From: Gammaproteobacteria bacterium | GTDB taxonomy: Bacteria > Pseudomonadota > Gammaproteobacteria > Xanthomonadales > Marinicellaceae | DNA length: 64,000 bases | Direction: 5' to 3' | Assembly: GCA_030430025.1 (NCBI GenBank) | Contig: JAUIGR010000008.1 | Span: 27,454-91,453 of the forward strand | Shown here: one piece after another, positions 54,852 through 64,000 of the stretch | Numbering within the stretch: position 1 is the first letter of the stretch | Layout: the number at the start of each line of letters is the position of its first letter | Made by a program: the position numbers and the translations under genes | The notes under the pieces: generated by a model | The model's input: only the letters and a program-made list of their open reading frames with translations | Told to the model about the DNA's origin: nothing | Database searches by the model: none

Positions 54852-55310
54852 CTAACCTTCCCGGGTTATTTTCTGTTTCAGTTCCCAACGCTCTTGAGCA
54901 TCGATACATAGAGTAGCGATTGGTCGAGCAATCAAACGTGGTAAACCAATTTCTTCATCAGTTTCTTCACAATAACCGTAATCCCCTGACTCAATGCGGC
55001 TCAAAGCTTTATTGACCTTTTTCAATAGTTTTCGATATCGGTCTCGAGTACGCAGTTCAAAGGCATTTTCAGTTTCTCGTGATGCCCGCTCAGCATCATC
55101 ACTGATGTCTCTCGCCTCTGCTCGTAAATTAGCAATGGTCTCATTGGATTCATTCAATAAATCTTCTTTCCATTGCTCTATTCGACGACGAAAATATTCG
55201 ATTTGTTTATCACACATGTACTCTTCTTTCTCAGAAGGAACATAATCATCAGTCAACTCCACACGGGAAACATAACCTTTGGGCAAATCATTGATGCCTC
55301 TTTCTGACAT
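54852..55310 (-). CDS. dksA: RNA polymerase-binding regulator DksA, two-cysteine type
   Basis: The 152-residue protein acts with ppGpp in the secondary channel of RNA polymerase. A long coiled coil spans ~35-105 (QIEYFRRRIEQWKEDLLNES, SDDAERASRETENAFELRTR) with the acidic tip DDAE. The finger reads YGYCEETDEEIGLPRLIARP then ATLCIDAQERW. Only the first and third of the usual four cysteines remain, so zinc binding is doubtful. Related forms are known in some gammaproteobacteria. It heads a dksA-prfB-lysS-PilZ-LysE cluster. Confidence 0.92.
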   Translation of the reverse strand: MSERGINDLPKGYVSRVELTDDYVPSEKEEYMCDKQIEYFRRRIEQWKEDLLNESNETIANLRAEARDISDDAERASRETENAFELRTRDRYRKLLKKVNKALSRIESGDYGYCEETDEEIGLPRLIARPIATLCIDAQERWELKQKITREG

Positions 55311-55442
55311 GTTTTTCTCCTATTCAATACCCGCAGTTTTTCTGCGTGCTAAAATATGGACCATTCTGGCTTCATTTTTATCAAACCAGAAATTAAGGCG
55401 GTAGTTTATACCTGAAATTTAGAAAGACAGCAACTTTTTTTA

Positions 55443-55703
55443 ATGTTGAAAGCAATATTCGTAACGATTTTGAAAGCCTATCAAATAATACTCAGCCCCT
55501 GGCTGGGAAATCGATGCCGTTTTTATCCTTCCTGCTCACAATATATGATTGAAGCGATCAATAGATTTGGAGTGATCAAAGGCATTAATTTAGGTATCAA
55601 AAGATTAACCAAATGCCAACCCATGTGCAAAGGCGGTATAGATCCAGTACCTGAACATTTCCCTAAAATCGATAAAGAACAATATGACAAAAACACTGAT
55701 TAA
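55443..55703 (+). CDS. yidD: Membrane protein insertion efficiency factor YidD
   Basis: The 86-residue protein contributes to membrane protein insertion by the YidC route. The N-terminal amphipathic helix ([20 protein letters not shown]) is followed by [17 protein letters not shown] with the three conserved cysteines, then [17 protein letters not shown]. In E. coli it sits in rpmH-rnpA-yidD-yidC; here it is away from that locus and overlaps dihydroorotase by 20 bases. Confidence 0.93.
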   Translation: MLKAIFVTILKAYQIILSPWLGNRCRFYPSCSQYMIEAINRFGVIKGINLGIKRLTKCQPMCKGGIDPVPEHFPKIDKEQYDKNTD

Positions 55704-57021
55704 GAATGCACTGATAGTCAATGAAATGGAATCCAAGTACGGTGATATCCTGATTAACAACAAACGCATTGAACAGGTTAGCAATACGATCTCTGCCAAA
55801 GAAACTTATCAGATTATAGATGCCGATGGTAAACACTTATTGCCAGGGATGATAGATGACCAAGTACATTTTCGTGACCCTGGTGGCACACACAAAGCTG
55901 ACTTTAGTACGGAGTCGGCTGCTGCTGTCGCTGGCGGCATCACTTCAGTAATGGACATGCCCAACACCAATCCATTGACCATATCGCAAGCAGCTATCGA
56001 AAACAAACATAGCAACATCTCGGGCAGATCACATTGCAATTATGGATTTTATTTAGGAGCCACCAACGACAATATCGAAGAAATCAAAGCCATTGATACC
56101 AAGTTAATCTGTGGTGTTAAGGCATTCATGGGAGCATCGACAGGTAATATGCTAGTGGATGATGAAAGAACCTTAGATCAGATTTTCAGAAATTGCCCTA
56201 CTCTGGTAGCAACCCATTGTGAAGACACACCAATAATTCTAACAAACGAAGCTTTTGCCCATAAGCAATATGGAGATGACATTCCTGTCAGCGAACACCC
56301 AACAATTCGTTCACGGAAAGCCTGCCTAAAATCTACGAAGCTAGCCACTTCACTGGCTACCAAGCACGGAACAAGATTACATGTACTGCACATTTCAACC
56401 GCCGATGAAATTCAATACTTGCGAGAATTAAGAAAACAACACAGCAACATCACTGGAGAAGCATGCGTCCATTTTCTGTGGTTTACCGAAAATGATTACG
56501 CCGATAAAGGAGCACTCATTAAATGCAACCCTGCGATTAAATCAGCAGCCGATCAAGCTGAGATCATCCGCGGCATACAAGATCGTACTATCTCGGTGAT
56601 CGCTACCGACCACGCACCTCACCTACTGGAAGAAAAAGCCAGAAAATATGCACAATCCCCTTCTGGGTTACCGTTGGTTCAAACTGCCTTACCCAGTTTA
56701 TTAACCTTAGTCAATCAAGGTCAATTAGATTTATATCAAACTATAGATCAGATCACTCATCAAGTGGCTGATATGTTCGATGTCATCGACAGAGGTTATA
56801 TTCGGGAAGGGTATTTTGCTGATCTGGTTCTGGTTGACATGAACAATTCACACTCAATTACTAATCAAGAGATGTATTATAAATGTGGCTGGACCCCCTA
56901 CGACGGTGAAGTATTCACTGCCCAGATTGAAAAAACCTGGGTTAATGGCGAACTCAAATGGTCAGAACAAAAACTACTAGGTAACACAAATGGCCAAGCC
57001 CTAAAATACGATCGGTCATAA
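55684..57021 (+). CDS. pyrC: Dihydroorotase, long amidohydrolase type
   Basis: The 445-residue amidohydrolase probably cyclises carbamoyl-aspartate in pyrimidine synthesis. The N-terminal beta domain leads to [20 protein letters not shown], where the usual H-x-H is Q-V-H, as in a known proteobacterial subfamily. Other metal-site blocks: [39 protein letters not shown] and [15 protein letters not shown]. The substitution of one metal ligand and the family's overlap with hydantoinase or allantoinase leave some doubt. The symbol is by function, not by similarity to E. coli PyrC. It overlaps yidD by 20 bases. Confidence 0.85.
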   Translation: MTKTLIKNALIVNEMESKYGDILINNKRIEQVSNTISAKETYQIIDADGKHLLPGMIDDQVHFRDPGGTHKADFSTESAAAVAGGITSVMDMPNTNPLTISQAAIENKHSNISGRSHCNYGFYLGATNDNIEEIKAIDTKLICGVKAFMGASTGNMLVDDERTLDQIFRNCPTLVATHCEDTPIILTNEAFAHKQYGDDIPVSEHPTIRSRKACLKSTKLATSLATKHGTRLHVLHISTADEIQYLRELRKQHSNITGEACVHFLWFTENDYADKGALIKCNPAIKSAADQAEIIRGIQDRTISVIATDHAPHLLEEKARKYAQSPSGLPLVQTALPSLLTLVNQGQLDLYQTIDQITHQVADMFDVIDRGYIREGYFADLVLVDMNNSHSITNQEMYYKCGWTPYDGEVFTAQIEKTWVNGELKWSEQKLLGNTNGQALKYDRS

Positions 57022-57077
57022 CATGATCATCGATCAAATAAGCTACCGAGTGTAAAACACCTCTTACTATCACATGA

Positions 57078-57107
57078 AAAAGCCAGTGATAATAATCGTG
57101 ACTGGCC
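57078..57107 (-). terminator. Terminator of the second RND operon
   Basis: On the minus strand GCCAGT (57106-57101) and ACTGGC (57087-57082) pair around a 13-base AT-rich loop, followed by TTTTTC. It lies about 27 bases beyond the pump stop, between convergent genes. Confidence 0.65.
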
Positions 57108-57133
57108 TTCTACAGTACCGGATTAATTTCCAG

Positions 57134-60100
57134 TTATTTTTTTGGACTGAACACTTTATCAATAAAAACATAAAACATGGGTACAAATAAAATCGCCAAT
57201 ACTGTTGAAGCAATCATCCCTCCCATAACAGCAATGCCCAATGCATTTTGGCTACCAGCACCAGCACCATCAGCCAATGCCAGTGGAGTCACCCCCAATA
57301 CAAAAGCCAAGGATGTCATAATAATCGGTCTAAATCGCTGTCTGGCAGCGGTGGCAACTGCTTCAAACATATCCATACCCTGATGTTTCAACTCTTTCGC
57401 AAACTCCACTATTAAAATAGCATTTTTCGATGCCAATCCGACAGTAGTTAACAAAGCCACTTGAAAATAAATATCATTATTCAAATTAAAAAGCGTATTA
57501 GCAAGCACCGCACCCAAAACACCCAATGGCACAACCAATATCACGGCAAAAGGCACCGCCCAACTCTCATATAATGCTGCCAAACATAAGAACACAATCA
57601 AAACAGACAGCGCATATAAGGCGGGCGCTTGGGCACCACTTTGCTTTTCCTCGTAAGACAGTCCAGACCAAGCCAGTTCAATACCCTCAGGAAGCTGATT
57701 GACAATTCCCTGAATCGCATCCATTGCCTCACCGGTACTGACACCAGGTGCTGCATTCCCTTGAATATTCACTGAACTTTCGCCATTAAATCGTTCTAGC
57801 TTGGGAGAACCGTAAGTCCACTCTGTTGAAGCAAAGCGATCAAATGGAATCATCTCACCTTGACTATTACGAACATACCAACTTGACAAATCATTAGGAT
57901 TCATACGAAATGGAGCATCAGCCTGTAACATCACTTTCTTAATACGACCATTTTCAATGAAATCATTAACATAACGAGATCCCCAGGCAATTTGCAATGT
58001 GCTGTTAATATCAGCTAATGACAAACCCATCGCTGTGGCTTTTTGCTGATCAATATGAATTTTAAACTGTGGCACATCATTTAAACCATTGGGCCTGACA
58101 CCTGCTAATTTAGTATTCTGCATGGCCATACCTAGCAGTTGATTTCTTGCATTCATCAATGCCTCGTGCCCTAATCCCACCTTATCTAACAATTGAAAGT
58201 CGAAACCAGTAGCGTTACCCAACTCTTGAATAGGAGGTGGATAAAATGCAAAAGCACTGGCATCTTTAATTTGAGAAAAAGCCCCATATGCCTGTCCAGC
58301 TAGAGCAAAAACACTCTGATGTCCCTCTGTTCTATCAGCCCAATCAATCAACCTAACAAAACCCATGGCTGCATTTTGCGCTGCACCCGAAAAACTGAAA
58401 CCAACGACAGTAAACAAATGGTCGATTAAATCACCCTGTTGATCCAGCATATAGTTTTCAACTTGCTTGACAGATTCTAAGGTTCTCTCTGCCGTAGCTC
58501 CTGCTGGCGCACTCACCATAACAAACATAGAACCCTGATCTTCATCTGGTAAGAACGACTTAGGTAAACTGACAAATAAATGTGCTACCACACCAATGAT
58601 CAACAAATAAATCACAGCAAACCTGATGATTCTTCGGGCCATGTAATTGGTCATTTGCTGATAACGGTCACGCACTCGATTAAACAGGCGGTTAAAATGA
58701 CCAAAAAAACCACTGGTCTTTCTTCTCATATCTCCTTCATCATGCTTAAGTAAAGTGGCACATAGCGAAGGAGAAAGCACTAGCGCCACCACCACAGACA
58801 ATGCCATAGCAGAAACAATGGTGATTGAAAACTGACGATAAATCGAGCCTGCTGATCCTGAGAAAAAAGCCATTGGCACGAATACAGCAGAAAGAACTAC
58901 CGCGATACCGATCAATGCACTGGTTATTTGACTCATTGATTTTTTGGTGGCTTCTTTAGGTGACAAACCTTCTTCACTCATCACACGCTCAACATTCTCA
59001 ACCACCACAATGGCATCATCAACCAACAAACCAATAGCCAAAACCATCGCAAACATAGTCAATACATTGATCGAAAAACCAAATGCTGAAAGCACACCAA
59101 AAGTTCCCAATAGAACAACTGGTACAGCAATGGTAGGAATTAAAGTTGCTCGTAAATTTTGGAGAAATAACAACATCACCAGAAATACCAAAATAACCGC
59201 TTCAACCAGCGTTTTTACTACCGCATTGATCGACAGTTCAATAAAAGGTGTGGTGTCAAAAGGAAAAATCACTTCCACATCCGCCGGCAAATATACCTTG
59301 AGTTCCTCTACCTTCGATTTAACAGCTGCTGCAGTATCAAGCGCATTGGCTCCTGTTGCTAAAGTCACAGCCACACCCGATGCCGGTTGCCGTTTATAAC
59401 GGGCAATGGTCGCATAAGATTCTGACCCCAGTTCTATACGCGCCACATCCTCCAACAGCACATGTGAACCATTATTATTAACACGAAGAATAATTTGCTC
59501 AAAGTCTTCAACCGACTGTAATCGAGACTGGGCTGTTACTGTGGCGTTAATTTGTTGTCCCTCAACAGCTGGTAAAGCACCAAGTTGTCCTGCAGAAATA
59601 TCAGTATTTTGAGTGCGAATCGCATTCTGCACATCACCTGGAGTCAACCCATATGAATTCAGAAGATAAGGGTTCAGCCAAATACGCATAGCATGCTGAG
59701 CACCAAAAATCCGAACCGAACCAATACCATTAATTCTAGATAAGGGGTCTTTAAAATGAGAGGAAAGAATGTCACCCAATTCACCTTGACTAACCTGTCC
59801 TGTTTGACTATGCAAACCAACTACCATCAAAAAGGTATTGTTTGCCTTAGCCACAGTGATACCTTGAGACTGCGCCTCCTGAGGAAGCAAACTCAAAGCA
59901 CCTTGTACTTTGTTTTGAGTCTGCACTTGAGCAATATCGGCATCGGCTTCAGGTTCAAAGGTCAACGTAATGGTCATACTACCATCTTCACTCGAAGCAT
60001 TATAATAACGGAGGTAATCAATCCCCGTGAGGCGCTGCTCTATCACCTGAGTGACTGCATTCTCAACTGTTTTAGCTGATGCACCAGGATAACTGGCGTT

Positions 60101-60235
60101 GATCATCACTTGCGGTGGTGCAATTTTAGGATATTGTTCAATAGGAAGCACCCGTATTGCCAGCAAACCCGCCAACATAATAATAATAGCAATCACCCAA
60201 GCAAAAACAGGTCTATCAATAAAAAATCTGGCCAT
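57134..60235 (-). CDS. AcrB-like RND multidrug efflux transporter
   Basis: The 1033-residue HAE1 pump starts [20 protein letters not shown], as AcrB and MexB do. Porter blocks include [20 protein letters not shown] and [19 protein letters not shown]. The proton-relay Asp pair is in [20 protein letters not shown]. Twelve helices flank two large periplasmic loops. It is the downstream gene of an adaptor-pump operon opposite a TetR repressor. The resemblance to AcrB suggests broad hydrophobic or amphiphilic substrates, but this is inference. Confidence 0.95.
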   Translation of the reverse strand: MARFFIDRPVFAWVIAIIIMLAGLLAIRVLPIEQYPKIAPPQVMINASYPGASAKTVENAVTQVIEQRLTGIDYLRYYNASSEDGSMTITLTFEPEADADIAQVQTQNKVQGALSLLPQEAQSQGITVAKANNTFLMVVGLHSQTGQVSQGELGDILSSHFKDPLSRINGIGSVRIFGAQHAMRIWLNPYLLNSYGLTPGDVQNAIRTQNTDISAGQLGALPAVEGQQINATVTAQSRLQSVEDFEQIILRVNNNGSHVLLEDVARIELGSESYATIARYKRQPASGVAVTLATGANALDTAAAVKSKVEELKVYLPADVEVIFPFDTTPFIELSINAVVKTLVEAVILVFLVMLLFLQNLRATLIPTIAVPVVLLGTFGVLSAFGFSINVLTMFAMVLAIGLLVDDAIVVVENVERVMSEEGLSPKEATKKSMSQITSALIGIAVVLSAVFVPMAFFSGSAGSIYRQFSITIVSAMALSVVVALVLSPSLCATLLKHDEGDMRRKTSGFFGHFNRLFNRVRDRYQQMTNYMARRIIRFAVIYLLIIGVVAHLFVSLPKSFLPDEDQGSMFVMVSAPAGATAERTLESVKQVENYMLDQQGDLIDHLFTVVGFSFSGAAQNAAMGFVRLIDWADRTEGHQSVFALAGQAYGAFSQIKDASAFAFYPPPIQELGNATGFDFQLLDKVGLGHEALMNARNQLLGMAMQNTKLAGVRPNGLNDVPQFKIHIDQQKATAMGLSLADINSTLQIAWGSRYVNDFIENGRIKKVMLQADAPFRMNPNDLSSWYVRNSQGEMIPFDRFASTEWTYGSPKLERFNGESSVNIQGNAAPGVSTGEAMDAIQGIVNQLPEGIELAWSGLSYEEKQSGAQAPALYALSVLIVFLCLAALYESWAVPFAVILVVPLGVLGAVLANTLFNLNNDIYFQVALLTTVGLASKNAILIVEFAKELKHQGMDMFEAVATAARQRFRPIIMTSLAFVLGVTPLALADGAGAGSQNALGIAVMGGMIASTVLAILFVPMFYVFIDKVFSPKK

Positions 60236-60250
60236 AAGACTGCTGCCTCT

Positions 60251-61393
60251 TTACTGTTTTTCAGTGGAAGAAGATTGCCAATGTGAAGCTTGTACCTCAA
60301 CACCATTTTGCAATCGATGATAACCAGTCACAATCAATGACTGACCACTTAGACTTAAATCACCAACAACCCACTGATTGTCCTCAGACCCATGTGCAAA
60401 AACTATTTGTGAACTGACGATACCCTGATCATCCACCAACCAAATCATTAAATCACCGTTTGGTGTTCGGCTGGTAGCTCTTTGTGGTATCAAAACAGCA
60501 TCAATCTCTCCCAAATTTACCTCAGCAGTGACGAACAAACCAGGCAACAAGTAGCCGGAAGGATTGGCAAAAATAGCCCGAATAGTCACGGCTCCGGTAC
60601 TGCTGTCAACATTCACATCAGCAAATGATATTTCCCCTGTTTGAGATACGGAATCAGAGATATGATCATTCAATTGCACAGGTAAAACTTTTTTTGTTAG
60701 CAACTCTTTTTGGATTTGACGCAACATATCATTGGATGCCTGTAAATCGACATAAACAGGATCCAGCTGTGTAATGATAGCCAAATGCTGGGCTTGGTTC
60801 GCTGTAACCAAAGCACCTGCGGTAAATAAAGACTGGCTGATACGTCCACTGATCGGAGCTTTAATTTGACTGTATTCCATATCCAACTCTGCCAACTCAA
60901 CTACTGATTGAGCAACAGATATTTGAGCAACAGCTTGTGCCAACGATGCTTTAACATCATCCAAGTCCTGCTGGCTAACAGCTTGAGACTGACTCAAAGC
61001 TTGTAATCTTTTTTCACGTTGCTTAACGGTTAAATGCTGTGCCCTGGCACTTTCCAACTGTGCTTGAACACTTGATAAGTTTGCCTCAAAACGCGCATCA
61101 TCCAATTGATATAATGGCTGACCTTTCTCAACCAACGCACCCTCTGTAAATAGCTTAGCCTCAATAATACCAGAAACTTGAGGACGAACTTGCGATGATT
61201 GAAATGCCACAACACGGCCATTGAGCACTATCTTTCGTGGTGTTTTAGTTGTGTTCAAAGTGATGACTTCCACTTGTGGCTTAGCCGCAGGAGGCATTTG
61301 TTGAGTAGACTGATTTTGTCTTTTCCCATACAGAATATAAGCAACCAATGCGCTGACTATCAGCAGCATAAACAAAATGGTTTTGGCTTTCAT
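60251..61393 (-). CDS. AcrA-like periplasmic adaptor
   Basis: The 380-residue adaptor has an N-terminal helix (KTILFMLLIVSALVAYILYG) serving as anchor, and no lipobox Cys. LNGRVVAFQSSQVRPQVSGI starts the lipoyl half, and a long helical hairpin spans ~95-175 (Ala/Gln/Val-rich). The second half is YSQIKAPISGRISQSLFTAG, followed by a beta-barrel and a membrane-proximal domain. It precedes the pump by 15 bases. Expression is driven from the consensus promoter at 61465-61493. Confidence 0.93.
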   Translation of the reverse strand: MKAKTILFMLLIVSALVAYILYGKRQNQSTQQMPPAAKPQVEVITLNTTKTPRKIVLNGRVVAFQSSQVRPQVSGIIEAKLFTEGALVEKGQPLYQLDDARFEANLSSVQAQLESARAQHLTVKQREKRLQALSQSQAVSQQDLDDVKASLAQAVAQISVAQSVVELAELDMEYSQIKAPISGRISQSLFTAGALVTANQAQHLAIITQLDPVYVDLQASNDMLRQIQKELLTKKVLPVQLNDHISDSVSQTGEISFADVNVDSSTGAVTIRAIFANPSGYLLPGLFVTAEVNLGEIDAVLIPQRATSRTPNGDLMIWLVDDQGIVSSQIVFAHGSEDNQWVVGDLSLSGQSLIVTGYHRLQNGVEVQASHWQSSSTEKQ

Positions 61394-61464
61394 GACTTGA
61401 CCTTTGTGAATTGAAAAAAGCTTGAAACTTAAGACAGCACAGTGGCTGACACCTTAGTCAATGG

Positions 61465-61493
61465 ATTATACATACATGTATGTATGTTGTCAA
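61465..61493 (-). promoter_or_regulatory. Consensus sigma-70 promoter of the AcrAB-like operon
   Basis: On the minus strand TTGACA (61493-61488) and TATAAT (61470-61465) are both perfect, separated by exactly 17 bases. The spacer is occupied by the palindromic operator. The leader to the adaptor start would be about 65 bases. Confidence 0.88.
61469..61484. promoter_or_regulatory. Operator palindrome of the TetR/AcrR-like repressor
   Basis: TACATACATGTATGTA is a perfect 16-bp palindrome and resembles the half-sites of the E. coli AcrR operator (TACATACA...TGTATGTA). It fills the spacer of the pump promoter and abuts the -35 of the tetR promoter, so one bound repressor dimer could block both. 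Confidence 0.88.
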
Positions 61494-61515
61494 AGTGTTT
61501 TCTCTGCGATATAAT
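61487..61515 (+). promoter_or_regulatory. Promoter of the tetR-type repressor gene
   Basis: TTGTCA (61487-61492, 5/6) and TATAAT (61510-61515, perfect) are spaced by 17 bases. Its -35 overlaps the -35 of the divergent pump promoter. The ATG at 61523 is only 8 bases after the -10, so the transcript should begin at or next to the start codon. Confidence 0.8.
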
Positions 61516-61522
61516 CACTATT

Positions 61523-62155
61523 ATGCGCCGGACTAAACAAGATGCACAACTAACCAAAGAAAGTATCATGGATGCCTCAACCCATTTGTTTTCTCAAAAA
61601 GGGTTTCATAATACTTCTTTGGAAGATATTGCACGAAAAGCTCAGGTCACCCGTGGAGCTATTTATTGGCACTTCAAAAATAAAATGGAAATTTTTGACT
61701 CCCTCCATAATGCCCTGTATGAACCATTCATGAATACCATTCTTCAGGGTTTAGAAAATTTGACCGGCCATCCATTAATTCAATTACATGATTTGTGCAT
61801 TAACTTATTGGTTGATATAGCCAATGATAAAAAAAGACAAACCTTAATGAAGCTATTTATTACCAGTAACTTCACAGGAGCATTGGCTGATCACATGGCC
61901 AAACATCGACAGAAAAAGCAGGCCAGTTTTGAAGTACTTGCCTGCTATTTCAAAAAAGCTCAACAACAAGGTTTACTGGCTGCAGACCGTGATATTAACT
62001 GCTTAACCCTTGCCCTACACTGTTATCTTAAAGGCATCTTAGTTGAGTTTTTACAAGCTCCACAATATTTTGACCTTGAAGCTCAGGCCAAAAACCTGAT
62101 GGATGATCTGTTCAAAGGTTTGTTTCAATGCTATTCACAAGTTAAACAAGATTGA
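61523..62155 (+). CDS. TetR-family repressor, AcrR-like
   Basis: The 210-residue regulator has a helix-turn-helix at ~12-58: TKESIMDASTHLFSQKGFHN, then TSLEDIARKAQVTRGAIYWH, close to AcrR (TRGAIYWHFK). The ligand-binding C-terminal domain is all-helical. Start at 61523 (MRRTKQDAQ) was chosen; the longer frame from 61442 would run through the operator and both promoters. It is divergent from the adaptor gene, so it very likely represses the pump and itself. Confidence 0.93.
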   Translation: MRRTKQDAQLTKESIMDASTHLFSQKGFHNTSLEDIARKAQVTRGAIYWHFKNKMEIFDSLHNALYEPFMNTILQGLENLTGHPLIQLHDLCINLLVDIANDKKRQTLMKLFITSNFTGALADHMAKHRQKKQASFEVLACYFKKAQQQGLLAADRDINCLTLALHCYLKGILVEFLQAPQYFDLEAQAKNLMDDLFKGLFQCYSQVKQD

Positions 62156-62315
62156 CTCACCTTTAGTTAGCGATCATTAACAAAATACTTTTGACTTATC
62201 TTGATGTATATTGCTGAACGTGTGTCAAATGCACCACAGGTTTTGATTGATTTTTTTAAGATTTCCTCCCCAAAATAGCAAAATTTTATTTTACTTTTTC
62301 AGTTACAATTCATCG

Positions 62316-63188
62316 ATGACACAACACCATGACAAGGGATTTTTAGCAGGCATTTTTTGTTTTGTCTTTTGGGGACTGGCACCTATATACTTTAAGCAGC
62401 TAGAAACTGTAAGCGCATTAAACATCATCGCTCATCGCGTGATTTGGAGTGTCCTCTTCCTGTTATTATTTTTGACTTATTGGGAAAAAAATCAATTATT
62501 CAGAACACTGTATATCCCTTTTAAAACGATGCTGGCCTTGTTACTAAGCGGCATCATGATCATCAGCAACTGGTTGATTTTTGTCTGGGCTGTTACCCAT
62601 GATCAAATACTGGCCACTTCATTAGGTTACTTTATCAACCCTTTGATGAATGTACTATTCGGCATGTTATTTTTAAAAGAAAGTCTCAACAAAGTCCAAA
62701 CAGCGGCACTGTTAATGGCAGCCACTGGCACTGTATATCTAGGTTGGTACTTAGGTCAACCTCCTTGGCTGGCACTGTTGTTGGCTGTGACTTTCGCACT
62801 TTACAGTCTGATCAGAAAAAAAACTGAAGTCCGACCATTGATCGGCTTGTTGTGGGAAAGCGGTTGGTTATTGGTTCCCGCCTTAGTATTCTTGCTACTA
62901 ATAGGAGATCATACTGCTTGGCACCAGAATATGGCAATAAAAGGATGGCTTATTGGTACCGGTCTCATAACTATTATTCCACTGATTGCCTTTAACTATG
63001 CTGCTAAACAACTACGCCTTTCAACCTTAGGGTTCTTACAATATATTGCACCAACCTTAAGTTTCACAATTGCAGTGTTATTCTACAATGAACCCTTAAC
63101 CAAAGGACATCAAGTGGCTTTTGCTTGTATTTGGACAGGCCTGATCATAATGACGACACATAATTTAAAGCACAGAAAACGACAATGA
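62316..63188 (+). CDS. rarD: RarD-type EamA transporter
   Basis: The 290-residue inner-membrane protein has about ten helices in two EamA halves. KGFLAGIFCFVFWGLAPIYF, the RVIWSVLFLL segment (from AHRVIWSVLF), TSLGYFINPLMNVLFGMLFL and LGFLQYIAPTLSF are typical of RarD (chloramphenicol-sensitive protein RarD). The substrate is unproven. Start at 62316 matches the E. coli length (296). Its stop overlaps the next start by 4 bases (ATGA). Confidence 0.92.
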   Translation: MTQHHDKGFLAGIFCFVFWGLAPIYFKQLETVSALNIIAHRVIWSVLFLLLFLTYWEKNQLFRTLYIPFKTMLALLLSGIMIISNWLIFVWAVTHDQILATSLGYFINPLMNVLFGMLFLKESLNKVQTAALLMAATGTVYLGWYLGQPPWLALLLAVTFALYSLIRKKTEVRPLIGLLWESGWLLVPALVFLLLIGDHTAWHQNMAIKGWLIGTGLITIIPLIAFNYAAKQLRLSTLGFLQYIAPTLSFTIAVLFYNEPLTKGHQVAFACIWTGLIIMTTHNLKHRKRQ

Positions 63189-64000
63189 AATTGGCACTGA
63201 TTACTTGCAGCAAACACCCCAATGGCGTTAAGGAAGATCACCCGCTGTTTGATGCATTGACCCACCAACAGATTGACTATGAATTAAAAGTTTGGGATCA
63301 ACCTACTGATTGGTCAGCCTTTGACATCGCGCTGATCAGATCGACCTGGGACTACCATGAAAAAAGTCAAGAATTTCTCGATTGGTGTAATACATGTGGG
63401 AACCAAACACGATTGATCAACCCTCCTGAGGTCATCAAATGGAACAGTCAAAAAACATACCTTAAAGAACTGGCTGAAAAGGCTTTCCCAATAGCTCCGA
63501 CTCTCTGGATTAAACAAAACAGCACACCTGAGATCGCCACCACATGTACTCAAATACCCGGACAAAAATGGTTTTTAAAACCAATAGTTGGTGCTGATTC
63601 ATCAGGGACATTAAGATTCAACATCGATGACATGGCGACAGCGCAACAGCACCTCAATCACTGGTTGAAAAAAACCGACATGATGCTACAACCTTATTTA
63701 ACAGAAGTTGAAAGTAAAGGTGAAGTTTCACTCATCTACTTTGGAAAGCATTACTCTCATGCTGTCATAAAAAAACCACAGCCTAACGATTATCGCGTCC
63801 AGAACACCTATGGAGCAATCGATAAAAGCCATCAGCCAAGCTCACAAGAACAAATCATCGGTGATGCTGTGATAGACTGGCTGAGTAAACGATTCAAAAA
63901 CATCTGTTATACCAGAATAGATCTATTATTCGATAAAAATAACCAACCACTCATTAACGAAGTCGAACTGATTGAACCCAGCTTGTTCTTTCATCACAAC
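63185..64000 (+). CDS. ATP-grasp domain protein, 3' truncated by the window
   Basis: 272 codons are present with no stop before the window end. Translation begins MKLALITCSKHPNGVKEDHP. The family mark RSTWDYHEK lies near residue 58, followed by an ATP-grasp core with KWFLKPIVGADSSGT and a metal-binding VELIEPSLFF near the end. It resembles the RimK/glutathione-synthetase-like group that includes cyclo-ligases of the DcsG type; the real substrate is unknown. It is coupled to rarD by an ATGA overlap. Confidence 0.85.
   Translation, partial: MKLALITCSKHPNGVKEDHPLFDALTHQQIDYELKVWDQPTDWSAFDIALIRSTWDYHEKSQEFLDWCNTCGNQTRLINPPEVIKWNSQKTYLKELAEKAFPIAPTLWIKQNSTPEIATTCTQIPGQKWFLKPIVGADSSGTLRFNIDDMATAQQHLNHWLKKTDMMLQPYLTEVESKGEVSLIYFGKHYSHAVIKKPQPNDYRVQNTYGAIDKSHQPSSQEQIIGDAVIDWLSKRFKNICYTRIDLLFDKNNQPLINEVELIEPSLFFHHN

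Noticed and set aside
61442..61522. N-terminal extension of the TetR repressor
   Set aside because: It would be translated from the operator and promoter region, and AcrR-like proteins begin at the MRRTKQ-type start.

Overview
The window looks like chromosomal DNA of an AT-rich gammaproteobacterium. Several traits point toward the Xanthomonadales/Marinicella side of the class. The L36 protein lacks the usual zinc ligands, DksA has only two cysteines in its finger region, and PMM/PGM carries a membrane-anchored N-terminal extension. The secreted FG-GAP proteins end in a short NSFE-type tail, and tandem 'GHG...WF' C-terminal domains are present. The genus is an inference from these family habits; no search was run.

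Layout. 0-9 kb: the end of tex, a DUF2157 and DUF4401/GDYXXLXY membrane pair, a secreted beta-helix protein, then gpmA and dxs. 9-13.4 kb: a TPR-like protein, radC, dut and a membrane-tethered phosphomannomutase/phosphoglucomutase. 13.5-17.7 kb: an RND efflux adaptor and pump. 17.8-26.1 kb: an island of three large secreted repeat proteins on the minus strand, one DUF285/BspA-like and two FG-GAP paralogues that are a tandem gene duplication. 26.6-34.2 kb: a conserved housekeeping block, rlmE-ftsH-folP-glmM-PCuAC-queA-YgjP, with yhbY and a Mth938-like gene divergent. 34.6-37.9 kb: rpmJ, a 2OG oxygenase, a structured intergenic region with a candidate small RNA, a cold-shock gene, a NYN-LOTUS protein and tRNA-Val(GAC). 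38-40.3 kb: ECF sigma, membrane anti-sigma-like protein and a double-PDZ protein. 40.3-47.8 kb: glycosyltransferases, a DUF2304 protein, a DPP III-like lipoprotein peptidase and two polytopic membrane proteins. 48-57 kb: a double-FHA membrane protein, ppnN, DUF3301, LysE, PilZ, lysS, prfB (with its programmed frameshift), dksA, yidD and dihydroorotase. 57-64 kb: an AcrAB-like pump with a divergent TetR repressor, rarD and an ATP-grasp gene cut by the window end.

Two families of small non-coding inverted-repeat elements are interspersed. One is about 305 bp (34247-34551 and 49005-49311, with a 47-bp derivative at 26491). It sits at the stop codons of neighbouring genes and is flanked by TATTTA on both sides. 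The other is a palindromic element of about 165 bp (5803-5966 and 36817-36982). The clearest regulatory site is the tetR/RND intergenic region. There a consensus sigma-70 promoter has a perfect 16-bp palindrome in its spacer, and the divergent tetR promoter predicts a leaderless message. I saw no CRISPR array, phage, rRNA or intact insertion sequence.
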